Shown: positions 53,022 through 62,448 of the stretch, in pieces
How positions within the stretch are numbered: position 1 is the stretch's first letter
How the letters are laid out: each line of letters opens with the position of its first letter
Origin: Ramlibacter lithotrophicus
Lineage (GTDB): Bacteria > Pseudomonadota > Gammaproteobacteria > Burkholderiales > Burkholderiaceae_C
Direction: 5' to 3'
Length of the DNA: 64,000 bases
Assembly: GCF_012184415.1 (NCBI RefSeq)
Contig: NZ_VTOX01000012.1
Coordinates: 1-64,000, forward strand
Notes under the pieces: generated by a model
Database searches by the model: none
What the model saw: only the letters and a program-made list of their open reading frames with translations
What the model was told of the DNA's origin: nothing
Position numbers and translations under genes: made by a program

Positions 53022-54458
53022 TCAGGCCGCCTTCTTCGCGGTGTCCAGCGGCACCACGCGTCCGTACGAATCGTCGAAGCGGACGATGTCGTCCTCCTCG
53101 AGATAGCCGCCCGACTGCACCTCGATCATCTCGAGATCGGTCTTGCCCGGATTGCGCAGCCGGTGCACCTCGCCCAGCGGGATGTAGGTGGACTGGTTTT
53201 CGGACAGCAGGAAGGTTTCGCTGCCGCAGGTGACTTCGGCGGTGCCGCGCACGACCACCCAGTGTTCGGCGCGGTGGTGGTGCATCTGCAGGCTGAGCGA
53301 CGCCCCCGGCTTGACGTGGATGTGCTTGACGACGAAGCGGTCGCCGGCCTCCATGCTGTCGAACCAGCCCCAGGGACGCGCGACCTTGCGGTGCACCACG
53401 GCTTCGGGCCGCTCTTCGGCTTCCAGCGCGGCGACGACCGACTTGACCTGTTCGGCGGCCGAGCGGGCGGCGACCAGCAGCGCATCGGGCGTGTCGATGA
53501 TCAGCAGGTCCCTGGTCCCCAGCGCCACGACCCGGCGGGTGGGCGCATGGATATAGGTGGTTTCGGCCGCCAAGGCGGAGCCGTTGCCCGAAATGCGGTT
53601 GCCGGCGGCGTCGGGCGGCGTGAGATCGGCGACCGCGTTCCAGCTGCCGACGTCGCTCCAGGCGCCGCTGAACGGAAACACCACCACGTTGTCGTGCTTC
53701 TCGATCACGGCGTAATCGATGCTCTCGGAGCGGCAGGCGGCAAATGCCTGCGCATCCGGGCGCAGGAAGTCGCCGTCGCGCGCCGGATTGGCGATGGCCT
53801 TGCGGCAGGCCGCCAGGATATCGGGGGCGTGCTTTTCCAATGCATGCAACAGCGTGGCAGCGGTGCACAGGAAGATGCCTGCATTCCACAGCACGTTGCC
53901 TGCCAGCAGCAATTGCTGCGCCTTCTGGGCGTCGGGCTTTTCGATGAAGCGCGAGACGGCGAATCCGCCGTTGGAATTGCCCGCGCCCTGTTCCACGTAG
54001 CCGTAGGCCGTGCTCGGAAAACTGGGCGTGACGCCGAAGATCACCATGGCGCCGGCATCGGCAGCCGGCGCCGCGGCTTGCACCATCCGGACGAAGGCGT
54101 CGATGTCCGGGATGTGGTGGTCGGCCGGGGCGAAGAGCAGCTTCTGGTCGGGGGCCGCGTGCAGGGCCGCCAGCGCCATGGCGGCTGCCGTGTTGCGTGC
54201 GACCGGCTCCAGGATGATGGTGCCCGCCGTGCCGGCGGCCTCGGCCGCGTCGCGGATGAAGAAGCGGTGTTCCTCGGAGCCGACGCAGATGGTCTCGGGC
54301 CTGGCCTGGCCCTGCCCGAACGGCTTGACCCGTTCCAGGGTGAGCTGCAGCAGGCTGCGCCCGCCGATCAGCGGCACGAACTGCTTGGGGAACGACTTCC
54401 TGGACAAGGGCCAGAGCCGGGTGCCGGAGCCGCCGCAGAGGATGACGGGTTGGATCAT
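53022..54458 (-). CDS. manC: bifunctional mannose-1-phosphate guanylyltransferase / mannose-6-phosphate isomerase
   Basis: The 478-residue protein is a type II PMI-GMP. It has [20 protein letters not shown] at the nucleotidyltransferase N-terminus, FIEKPD as sugar-binding signature, and a C-terminal cupin with [20 protein letters not shown] as the metal-binding isomerase part. It supplies GDP-mannose for Gmd, Fcl and the aminotransferase downstream. It is the first gene of the minus-strand operon. The ATG at 54458 is at the standard position; upstream lies repeat DNA, so the longer frame is not coding. Confidence 0.95.
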   Translation of the reverse strand: MIQPVILCGGSGTRLWPLSRKSFPKQFVPLIGGRSLLQLTLERVKPFGQGQARPETICVGSEEHRFFIRDAAEAAGTAGTIILEPVARNTAAAMALAALHAAPDQKLLFAPADHHIPDIDAFVRMVQAAAPAADAGAMVIFGVTPSFPSTAYGYVEQGAGNSNGGFAVSRFIEKPDAQKAQQLLLAGNVLWNAGIFLCTAATLLHALEKHAPDILAACRKAIANPARDGDFLRPDAQAFAACRSESIDYAVIEKHDNVVVFPFSGAWSDVGSWNAVADLTPPDAAGNRISGNGSALAAETTYIHAPTRRVVALGTRDLLIIDTPDALLVAARSAAEQVKSVVAALEAEERPEAVVHRKVARPWGWFDSMEAGDRFVVKHIHVKPGASLSLQMHHHRAEHWVVVRGTAEVTCGSETFLLSENQSTYIPLGEVHRLRNPGKTDLEMIEVQSGGYLEEDDIVRFDDSYGRVVPLDTAKKAA

Positions 54459-54571
54459 TGGAAGATGGCCGGATTGTTCAGCTGTCGGATTATGGGAGCG
54501 GCGGCGGCATCGGCGATGGGAAAGACGCCAGGAGTGTGGCGCGTGGCGAACAGGGGTGCGGGTTCGTGCGT

Positions 54572-54638
54572 GCCCCCACCCCAACCCCTTCCCCCAGAGG
54601 GGGAGGGAGTGAAGATCCCCTCTCCCTCCGGGAGAGGG
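54572..54638 (-). repeat. REP-like GC-rich hairpin repeats interrupted by a MITE
   Basis: Two units are seen: CCCCCACCCCAACCCCTTCC with hairpin CCTTCCCCCAGAGGGGGAGG (54572-54610), and CCCTCTCCCTCCGGGAGAGGG (about 54618-54638). The second continues beyond the inserted element at 54911-54931 as CTAGGGTGAGGGCCTCTCCC. They resemble the units at 41937-42069. The 110 bases between manC and the first unit show no gene. Confidence 0.75.
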
Positions 54639-54642
54639 CTAG

Positions 54643-54910
54643 TGTCCTGTCCCACAAATATCTGTGCTCTCGCTGGTTCGTAGCGGGCCGCAGGCAAGGC
54701 GCGGGCGCCGGCCAATACTTGACGTATTGGCCGGTGACCGTAACGCGGCATGCGGCCCGCTACGAGCCAGCCCGGAGGGTTCGGCGCCTGCGGGGCGCTC
54801 GGCGGCCGTCCAAAGCGGGTCCAGACGTCCAGTCTGGACCCGCTCTGGCCAACCACCGATCATCCCCGCATCCATCCGAACGAGAGTACAGATGTTTGTG
54901 GGACAGGGCA
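54643..54910. mobile_element. 268 bp MITE-like element with 30 bp terminal inverted repeats and CTAG target duplication
   Basis: The left end (54643-54672, starting TGTCCTGTCCCACAAATATC) and right end (54881-54910, ending TTTGTGGGACAGGGCA) are inverted repeats matching at 27 of 30 positions. CTAG flanks the element on both sides (54639-54642, 54911-54914). Inside are a 20 bp near-perfect palindrome arm pair (54673-54692 / 54751-54770) and an 11 bp inner stem (54708-54718 / 54724-54734). A 13 bp hairpin lies at 54814-54844. There is no open frame of note. Removing it and one CTAG rebuilds a continuous REP-like repeat. Mobilisation by a transposase elsewhere is inferred; a 4 bp CTAG target is known for IS5-type elements, but the family is not established. 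Confidence 0.85.
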
Positions 54911-55849
54911 CTAGGGTGAGGGCCTCTCCCGCAGCCCGCTTTCCACCGTCGGATACCACAGCCTCACCCGCAACTCCTCCTTCAGCCGCCGGTTGTCCAG
55001 CCGCCGCGATTCGCTCATGAAGCTGAGGAGCATCAGCGGCAACTCAGCCTCCGCGGTGCTGCGCGGCAGGCGGCGCGGCCGGGGCAGGCCGTACAGGTCG
55101 GCCGCCAGGTCGAAGTAGTCGCCCATCTTCAGCTCGGTGTCGTCGGCGGCGTTGCAGACCCGCTGCGGCCGGCCGCGCCACATCGCCGCCAGCACGGCGC
55201 GGGCCAGGTCGTCGGCATGGATGTGGCTGGTGTAGACGTCGTCGGGCGCCTGCAGCACCGGCGTGCCGCGCAGCAGGCGCTCGCGCGGCGTGCCGCCTTC
55301 GCGGTCGGGCGCGTAGATGCCCGGAATGCGCAGGATGCTTGCGCGCACATGCGCCGCGCGGCCGTAGTGGCGTACCGCGCGTTCCGCATCCACCCGCCGC
55401 TGCGCGCGCGGCGTGCGCGGGTTGACGGCGCGCGTCTCGTCGATTCGCGCCCCGCCGCAGTCGCCGTACACGCCGGTGGTCGAGGCATACACGATCGATC
55501 TCGGCGGCTCCCTGCGGCGCAGCGCGCGCAGCAAGGCCAGCGTGCGGAAGTCGCGCCACCAGTCGGCGGCCAGGTCGCCCTCGGGCGGCGCGAGATGGAT
55601 GACGCGCGTGGCCAGTCCGGCCAGCCGGGCCAGCGTCGCCGGGCGGTCGAGGTCGCCCGCCAGGGGTGTGATGCCGAGCTCGCGCAGGCGCGGCGAGCGC
55701 TCCGGCGACGACGTCAGCGCGAGCAGGCGCACCCGCCGGCCGAGCATGCGCGCGGCCCGGGTGCCGACGTCGCCACAGCCGACGACGAGCACGCGCTCGC
55801 GGCGGAAGCGGGCCGGCAAGGCGCCGAGGGGGCTTTGGTTTGAAGGCAC
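54911..55849 (-). CDS. NAD-dependent epimerase/dehydratase-like SDR protein
   Basis: The 312-residue product has a Rossmann start VLVVGCGDVGTRAARMLGRR, VYASTTGVYGDCGGARIDET, ILRIPGIYAPDREGG and a C-terminal extension. It resembles YeeZ-type SDR proteins of unknown substrate. It lacks the normal YxxxK, which argues against classical epimerase chemistry. An ATG at 55894 overlaps the divergent reductase gene start, so a GTG at 55849 is preferred. Its last codons run into REP-like DNA, and the stop TAG (54911-54913) is formed by the CTAG target site next to the MITE. Confidence 0.75.
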   Translation of the reverse strand: MPSNQSPLGALPARFRRERVLVVGCGDVGTRAARMLGRRVRLLALTSSPERSPRLRELGITPLAGDLDRPATLARLAGLATRVIHLAPPEGDLAADWWRDFRTLALLRALRRREPPRSIVYASTTGVYGDCGGARIDETRAVNPRTPRAQRRVDAERAVRHYGRAAHVRASILRIPGIYAPDREGGTPRERLLRGTPVLQAPDDVYTSHIHADDLARAVLAAMWRGRPQRVCNAADDTELKMGDYFDLAADLYGLPRPRRLPRSTAEAELPLMLLSFMSESRRLDNRRLKEELRVRLWYPTVESGLRERPSP

Positions 55850-55892
55850 AATCGACCGATACACAGGGACAGACAGCGAGGATACCCAAACC

Positions 55893-56945
55893 ATGTCGAG
55901 CGCCGAGACCGCGAGCGGGCCATTTCAGGTGACGGTGCAGCCCAGCGGCCGCTCGTTTCGCGTGGAAGAAGGCGAGGCGATCCTCGCCGCCGCGATCCGC
56001 CAGGGCATCGGCATGCCGTACGGCTGCAAGGACGGCGCGTGCGGCTCGTGCAAGTGCCGCAAGCTCGAAGGCACCGTGGTGCACGGCGAGCACCAGACCA
56101 AGGCGCTGAGCCCGGAGGAAGAAGCCAACGGCTACATCCTCACCTGCTGCGGCGTGCCGCGGACCGACCTGGTGCTGGAATCGAAACAGGTCACCGACGA
56201 GAGCGCGTTCCCGGTGCGCAAGATGCCCTCGCGCGTGATCTCGCTGGAGAAGAAGTCGCACGACGTGATGGTGGTCAAGCTTCAGTTGCCGGCCAACGAC
56301 GCGCTGCGCTACCACGCCGGCCAGTACATCGAGTTCATCCTGCGCGATGGCGCGCGCCGCAGCTACTCGATGGCGAACGCGCCGCACAACGGCCCGCACG
56401 TGGAGCTGCACATCCGCCACATGCCGGGCGGCAAGTTCACCGAACACGTGTTCACGGCGATGAAGGAAAAGGAGATCCTGCGGGTGGAGGGGCCGTTCGG
56501 CAGCTTCTTCCTGCGCGAGGACTCCGACAAGCCGATGATCCTGCTGGCGTCGGGCACCGGTTTCGCGCCGATCAAGGCGGTGATTGAGCACATGCAGTTC
56601 AAGGGCATCACCCGCCCGGCGACGCTGTACTGGGGTGGCCGCCGCCCGGCCGACCTGTACCTCGACGACTGGGTGCGCACGAAGCTCGCCGAGATGCCGA
56701 ACCTCAAGTACGTGCCGGTGGTCTCCGACGCCCTGCCCGAAGACAACTGGACCGGGCGCACGGGCTTTGTGCACAAGGCGGTGCTGGAGGACTTCCCGTT
56801 CCTGTCGGCGCACCAGGTCTACGCCTGCGGCGCGCCGATCGTGGTCGATTCGGCCCGGGCCGAGTACGTCAAGGTCGCGAAACTGCCGCCGGAGGAGTTC
56901 TACGCCGACGCGTTCACGAGCGAGGCGGACAAGCACCTCGGGTGA
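55893..56945 (+). CDS. 2Fe-2S ferredoxin:NAD(P)H reductase (AscD/RfbI-like)
   Basis: The 350-residue flavoprotein has an N-terminal plant-type ferredoxin domain with cluster cysteines in YGCKDGACGSCKCR and ILTCCGVP. FAD binding (RRSYSMANAP) and NAD binding (MILLASGTGFAPIKAV) domains follow. It resembles the reductase of CDP-3,6-dideoxyhexose synthesis. The partner dehydratase (AscC/RfbH) is not in the window, and such reductases are common outside sugar loci. The true electron acceptor is therefore uncertain. It is divergent from the SDR gene and followed 4 bases later by the formyltransferase gene. Confidence 0.87.
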   Translation: MSSAETASGPFQVTVQPSGRSFRVEEGEAILAAAIRQGIGMPYGCKDGACGSCKCRKLEGTVVHGEHQTKALSPEEEANGYILTCCGVPRTDLVLESKQVTDESAFPVRKMPSRVISLEKKSHDVMVVKLQLPANDALRYHAGQYIEFILRDGARRSYSMANAPHNGPHVELHIRHMPGGKFTEHVFTAMKEKEILRVEGPFGSFFLREDSDKPMILLASGTGFAPIKAVIEHMQFKGITRPATLYWGGRRPADLYLDDWVRTKLAEMPNLKYVPVVSDALPEDNWTGRTGFVHKAVLEDFPFLSAHQVYACGAPIVVDSARAEYVKVAKLPPEEFYADAFTSEADKHLG

Positions 56946-56949
56946 GCGG

Positions 56950-57870
56950 ATGGCCCAGGACACCCGCATGCTGACCCTGTTCCTGATGACGGAAAAGGGC
57001 TACCGGTTCCTGGTCGAGACGACGGCGAAATACGGCTCGCTGTTCGACCTGGTCGTGGTCGGCAGCGACGGCTCGCTGCGCAAGGACCATGCGGATGAAA
57101 TCATCGCGTTCTGCGCCGGGCACCAGCTGCGCTGGGTCAGGCGGGCGGACTTCGGCAAGGTCGAAACGCCGTACGCGCTGGCCGTGTCCTGGCGCTGGCT
57201 CATCGAGCATCCGGCGCAGCGGCTGATCGTCTTCCACGATTCCCTGCTGCCGCGGTACCGCGGCTTTTCGCCGCTGGTCAATGCCCTGATCAACGGCGAA
57301 AGCGAAGTGGGCGTCTCCGCCATTTTCGGCGCCTCCGATTTCGACACCGGCCCGATCATTGCCCAGTCGCGGACGGCGGTGCGGTATCCGCTGCGGATCG
57401 CCGACGCCATCCAGGCCATCAACGCCAATTACCTGGCCTGCGCCGAGACCGTCCTGCAGGCGCTGCTCGACGGAGCTCCACTCGAGGCGACGCCGCAGGA
57501 CGAACGCCAGGCAACCTACAGCGTGTGGCGCGACGAGCAGGACTACCGGATCGACTGGAGCAAGTCCTCGACAGAGATCCGCCGGTTCATCGACGCCGTG
57601 GGCTACCCGTACCGGGGCGCGGCGACCATGTTCGACGGCAAGCTGGTTCGCATCCTCGCCGCCGAAGAGGCGCCGGACGTCGTCGTGGAGAACCGCGACT
57701 GCGGCAAGGCATTGTTCGTGGTGGACGGCAAGCCGGTGATCATCTGCGGTGAAGGCATGCTGAAGGTGACCGAAGCGCAGATCGAGGAGGGAGGCCAGCT
57801 CCTCCCCTTCTTTCCGCAGACCAGGTTCCGCATCAGGTTCACGGGCGGCTCGCGGGAAACCGGTTCCTGA
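56950..57870 (+). CDS. formyltransferase family protein, probably sugar N-formyltransferase
   Basis: The 306-residue product has the N-10-formyl-THF transferase core with VFHDSLLPRYRGFSPLVNAL and DFDTGPIIAQS (about residues 95-140). A C-terminal domain like that of methionyl-tRNA formyltransferase follows. The catalytic His and Asp are present. The Asn two residues before the His in Fmt-type enzymes (NVHxS) is replaced by Val (IVFHDS). Sugar formyltransferases add formyl groups to Per4N, Qui3N and similar amino sugars. With Gmd and a perosamine-synthase-like enzyme nearby, N-formylperosamine is a reasonable guess. The start follows the reductase gene by 4 bases; an ATG at 56968 is possible. 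Confidence 0.8.
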   Translation: MAQDTRMLTLFLMTEKGYRFLVETTAKYGSLFDLVVVGSDGSLRKDHADEIIAFCAGHQLRWVRRADFGKVETPYALAVSWRWLIEHPAQRLIVFHDSLLPRYRGFSPLVNALINGESEVGVSAIFGASDFDTGPIIAQSRTAVRYPLRIADAIQAINANYLACAETVLQALLDGAPLEATPQDERQATYSVWRDEQDYRIDWSKSSTEIRRFIDAVGYPYRGAATMFDGKLVRILAAEEAPDVVVENRDCGKALFVVDGKPVIICGEGMLKVTEAQIEEGGQLLPFFPQTRFRIRFTGGSRETGS

Positions 57871-57931
57871 CCGGCTGGACCGGGCCGGCGCGTCGCAGCA
57901 CGAATCGGGACCGCCTCCCGCCACGACCGGA

Positions 57932-59095
<1,164 letters not shown>

Positions 59096-59351
59096 GGGTA
59101 CTCCTGGGCGAAGGCAGGCGCTCCACGAGCGCACTTGCGGAATGAGTCGACGGTGAATAGTCGTCTCGCAAGCTCGGTGGGGTTGTGTCCGCGCGTCACA
59201 GACGGCGGGCGGTCTTCGCGCGTGCCGCCGCGTGTGCGGCAGTTCCCCTGCCCGCGCACGGCACATGCCGATCCGGCCGCGCGTGTTTCGGCGGCCCGTT
59301 CCCGCAGCCGGTCACGCCCGGGACGGCGCGCGGCAAGCGGTCATTGCATCT

Positions 59352-59600
59352 TCAGTTGGCGGAGCGCCGCTCGCCGCCGTCCGCGGCGCGGGTCTTCGCC
59401 GCCAGCAGCGCGGCATCGATCGCGCGCAGCGCCTGCTCCTCCTCGTCCTGCAGCCGGCTCACCTGCTCGACGAGATCACCACCGGCGGGCCCCAGGTCGG
59501 CTGGCGGCGCGCCCGTTCCATGCCGGAGCCAGTCCTGGGCGGCACACAACCTCATGTAGACACGTCGCCAGTCGCTCACTGCGCGTTCGATCCTGTACAT
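59352..59600 (-). CDS. small helical protein, function unknown (paralogue of 61003 gene)
   Basis: The 82-residue product begins MYRIERAVSDWRRVYMRL and is largely charged helix, with SRLQDEEEQALRAIDAAL near the end. GAGGAG lies 6 bases before the ATG at 59600. It shares the pattern W-x-R/A-x-Y-x-RL and LQDE with the product at 61003-61236, which suggests a duplicated gene. No family is recognised. The neighbourhood consists of other uncharacterised genes. Confidence 0.6.
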   Translation of the reverse strand: MYRIERAVSDWRRVYMRLCAAQDWLRHGTGAPPADLGPAGGDLVEQVSRLQDEEEQALRAIDAALLAAKTRAADGGERRSAN

Positions 59601-59777
59601 GGCAAGCTCCTCTGAAGCTCGACCATAAGAGGCGCGCCGGGCCGCGGCAAGCATTTGCATCAGCGCTGCAGCACTTCCGACAGACATTTACCGCCGCGAC
59701 CAATCGGTCACACGCCATGCTCGCCGCCGCAGCGGATAGGATGAACGGCCATCCTCACCCTGTCGTCCACTCGGATC

Positions 59778-60245
59778 ATGGCAGCCGGAACGGCCGATCA
59801 AAGCAACGACGGTCCCTCCTGGGTCGTCGGGAGTCGCGAGCGGGCGCAGGGCCCGCTGACGTTGTACGTGTGGGCGCCGGCGCGGCAACTCGAAGGCGTC
59901 AAGCGTCAACTGGGCGTCGAACTTCGGGTGGGCATGATGGACATCGCGCAGTTGCACCGCGCCATGGCGACATGGACAGCCCGCTTCGGCGCGACGGAAC
60001 GGCAGCAGGCGGACTGGGAAGAATTCGCCGGCGGCGCGCGCGTGGAAATCGCCATCCTCATGGAGCCGTCGCCGCGCGAACCCGTTCCGCTCCTCCTGCA
60101 CGGCGTCGACAGCATTCGCGCACTGGCAGCCGCCGTTCCGCCCGGCCGGCCGGTGCCGGTGCTCTTCGCGCGCCTCGCGCCACGGCCGGTGGCACCGGTC
60201 GCGCCGGCGGCGCCGGCGGCGCCGGGGATGCCGGCCGCGGCGTGA
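59778..60245 (+). CDS. hypothetical protein
   Basis: The 155-residue product has a normal-looking core (LTLYVWAPARQLEGVKRQLG, MDIAQLHRAMATWTARFGAT) and a Pro/Ala-rich tail. No motif, signal peptide or membrane helix was recognised. There is no clear ribosome binding site before the ATG at 59778. Its stop lies directly beside the stop of the minus-strand frame at 60247. Support comes from length and amino-acid composition only. Confidence 0.5.
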   Translation: MAAGTADQSNDGPSWVVGSRERAQGPLTLYVWAPARQLEGVKRQLGVELRVGMMDIAQLHRAMATWTARFGATERQQADWEEFAGGARVEIAILMEPSPREPVPLLLHGVDSIRALAAAVPPGRPVPVLFARLAPRPVAPVAPAAPAAPGMPAAA

Positions 60246-60246
60246 T

Positions 60247-60675
60247 TCAGCGGAACGCGCCGGTGATCGTGCGACGAAATCCGCGTCGCACGTTCCCGCG
60301 GATCCAACACCACGAAGCGGGCCGCTCAGCGGTGGCTGCCGGGTGCGTTTTCGATCCGACGCGGCTCTGGCGACCCCCCTTGCGCCGGAAGCCCTGGAAA
60401 CAACACAGCGCGAAAAGCACCCACGACAACGCAGCCGAGACAAAGCCCAGGACAGGATCGTTCGTGACAATGAACCCTCCTGAGGACAGCAACACGACCA
60501 ACAACGCCCCTGCCTCTGCCGCCGTGGGTGGCTGCTGCGGCGCACCGTCGCCGGCGCTGTCAGGGGTGCAACGGCGTGTGTCTCCGGGCCGCACGCTGCC
60601 AGCCGCCGCGTTGTCCCATCCGGGGAATGGAAGGGGGGGGCGCGGACGCTCGCCGCTCTCGGGTGTGCCTGCCAT
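60247..60675 (-). CDS. possible small two-helix membrane protein
   Basis: This 142-residue frame contains two adjacent hydrophobic stretches (ALLVVLLSSGGFIVTN and GFVSAALSWVLFALCCFQGF) followed by a basic tail. The start is uncertain, with no Shine-Dalgarno at 60675. A stronger one precedes an ATG in another frame at about 60697, which leaves a frameshift possible. The layout (two helices, arginine-rich end, convergent with a small plus-strand gene) recalls the J-domain protein gene at 61237. No family recognised. About 330 bases to its left-hand neighbour at 61003 hold nothing else supported. Confidence 0.35.
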   Translation of the reverse strand: MAGTPESGERPRPPLPFPGWDNAAAGSVRPGDTRRCTPDSAGDGAPQQPPTAAEAGALLVVLLSSGGFIVTNDPVLGFVSAALSWVLFALCCFQGFRRKGGRQSRVGSKTHPAATAERPASWCWIRGNVRRGFRRTITGAFR

Positions 60676-61002
60676 TGCTGCTGAGACGGAGCGACATGGT
60701 GCTCTCCCTTCCTTGCAAATGCGACTGCACGTGCGGGTGCCGAGTGGTGTTTCTACACCTCGCCTCCATGGGACGTATGGGAGGTTTGTCCCGCGTGCAT
60801 AACCCGAAAGAGTATTGAAGGCGCAGCGTGCACGATCTCGGTGCATTGAGTCGCTTGCAGCAAGTCCCTCTCATGCGGTTTGTTGCATGCTGCGAAGATA
60901 TTGATCAGGCAGCGGGAAAACCCCAGCTGGCGGCACCGGCGCCACCTTGTACACCTGCGTTCCCAGACCGCGCAATCGCTTCGTTCATTCGAGGAGGCGC
61001 AT

Positions 61003-61236
61003 GTGGAATCTGTGACCGCAAGGCTTGCCGCCTGGCACCGTGCCTACCTTCGACTGCAGGATGCGCGCGCACGCATGAAAGCCGCCCCACCTGAAAGCGC
61101 GGCCTGGCATGCAATGAACGAAGAAGTCCACTACCTGCAGGACGAGGCTGATAAACAATTGCGCGAACTGCAGCAACTCTCCGGCGCACGCACCGCCGGT
61201 TCGGCGGCGGCGCCGGACGTGCCGCTGGGAGCATGA
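61003..61236 (+). CDS. small helical protein, function unknown (paralogue of 59352 gene)
   Basis: The 77-residue product begins VESVTARLAAWHRAYLRLQD and has EEVHYLQDEADKQLRELQQL, a charged amphipathic helix. The GTG at 61003 is supported by GAGGAGG 5 bases upstream; longer in-frame versions lack a ribosome binding site. Similarity in pattern and length to the product at 59352-59600 suggests duplication. Its stop abuts the stop of the J-domain gene exactly (TGATCA at 61234-61239). Confidence 0.6.
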   Translation: MESVTARLAAWHRAYLRLQDARARMKAAPPESAAWHAMNEEVHYLQDEADKQLRELQQLSGARTAGSAAAPDVPLGA

Positions 61237-62232
61237 TCAGCGGAACGTTTCGCCCATTGCGCCCGGCGACACCTCATACAGGACTTCGAGCGCCGGTCGA
61301 TCGACGGCGCGGATCACCCGTCGTGCCAGCAGCCGCTGCGTCTGGATCAGGGTGATGCTCTCGCGCGTGGTGGCATCGAGGCTGCGGCGCAGCAGGCGGC
61401 GCCCGCCGGGAGCGCGAGCGGTGCCGCCGCCATCGGCCAGCACGTCGGTTCCGCGCCGGATGTCGAATCCGCTCAATTGGCCGATGCGCCCTTGCCGGCG
61501 CGCACAGCGGCGAGCCAGCTCGAACAGCTCGCCCAGCGCCGACTCGGACAGCAGGTGCCCGGCGTGGGCGACGGCCGCACGCTCGCAGAACCACAGCGCG
61601 GCGGCAGCCATCGCGGCCATGAGACCCAGCACCGACAGGAAGATCAGCGCCGCGGCTTCCTTCAGCAGCGGGCCGAGCAGCGCGTGGCCCTGGAACAGGT
61701 CGGCGGCCAGCACCAGCACCAGCGATGTGGTCGCAAGCACCGACGACGCGATCTTCGGCGCGGCAAAGTACCTCGCGATGCGGGCGCGGGCATCGGCGAG
61801 CAGCAACACCTGCAGCCGGTGTTCGTTCTCGAGCGATGCCGGCGGCGCCGCGGTGTCGGCGATTGCGCGCGGGGCACCGGCGAGCGGCGCCGCGTCGGAC
61901 GCACCTGCCCCGCCGTCGCCGTTCAGGAGCTCGATGGCCCGGCGCGCCTTCATGAACCTGGCCTTGTCGCCATCGGACCTGAACTCGCCGCCGCTCTTGT
62001 CCGGATGCAGCGCCAGGACGATCTTCTGCAACTCGGCTTTCAGCGTTTCGGGACTGTCGATGCAGGCGCCCAGGCCCAGCTCGCGGGCCAGCTGCGCCAA
62101 CGCCCCGGCGACGGCAGACCCGCGCGCGGCGCCAGGGATTACCTGCTGCGCGTCGCCGCCTGGTGCAGCGGCGGCGCGCAGGGACAACGCGAGTTCTTCA
62201 GCTCGACCGCAAACTTCCTGGTCTTCGGGCAT
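61237..62232 (-). CDS. J-domain protein with two membrane helices
   Basis: The 331-residue product has a J-like region at about residues 50-105 (LGLGACIDSPETLKAELQKI, then the signature ALHPDKSGG and FMKARRAIELL). Two hydrophobic helices lie near 165-215 (SSVLATTSLVLVLAADLF and ALIFLSVLGLMAAMAAAALW), and a cytoplasmic-looking basic C-terminal part follows. J-domains stimulate DnaK-type chaperones through HPD, which is intact. A membrane-tethered co-chaperone is therefore plausible. The client is unknown. It converges with the small helical gene with no spacing. Confidence 0.72.
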   Translation of the reverse strand: MPEDQEVCGRAEELALSLRAAAAPGGDAQQVIPGAARGSAVAGALAQLARELGLGACIDSPETLKAELQKIVLALHPDKSGGEFRSDGDKARFMKARRAIELLNGDGGAGASDAAPLAGAPRAIADTAAPPASLENEHRLQVLLLADARARIARYFAAPKIASSVLATTSLVLVLAADLFQGHALLGPLLKEAAALIFLSVLGLMAAMAAAALWFCERAAVAHAGHLLSESALGELFELARRCARRQGRIGQLSGFDIRRGTDVLADGGGTARAPGGRRLLRRSLDATTRESITLIQTQRLLARRVIRAVDRPALEVLYEVSPGAMGETFR

Positions 62233-62394
62233 CGGCGCAGCTTAGCGGCGCTCGAAGGCGCTGCCGGTCTTTCGTTGCGGCGCTGTCCGGTACTCGGCAA
62301 AAGCGCAAATCCGTCACGCCACGGACACTGGCGCGCCTCGCTCGACCACCACCAAGGCGTCCGCGTCCCCAGCCGATCGCCGGGGAGCAGGCTG

Positions 62395-62448
62395 GGGAAG
62401 CTCTGAATAAATCGCGTCGTGCGCGGCGGAATTTGTTCATAGCTTCCC
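62395..62448. repeat. 54 bp inverted-repeat element (MITE remnant or terminator) at the 3' end of mdoH
   Basis: GGGAAGCTCTGAATAAAT (62395-62412) and ATTTGTTCATAGCTTCCC (62431-62448) are inverted repeats matching at 16 of 18 positions, with an 18-base GC-rich loop. The right arm touches the mdoH stop codon inside a CTAG. No T run follows, so it is not a standard terminator. The arms resemble short transposon ends. Confidence 0.5.

Noticed and set aside
53005..53889. Large frame overlapping manC
   Set aside because: It is a shadow of the manC gene with low-complexity Arg-rich translation.
60560..60697. Short minus-strand frame with a good ribosome binding site (45 residues)
   Set aside because: The Arg-rich product has no recognisable features; it may be an alternative start with frameshift for the frame at 60247 but cannot be supported.
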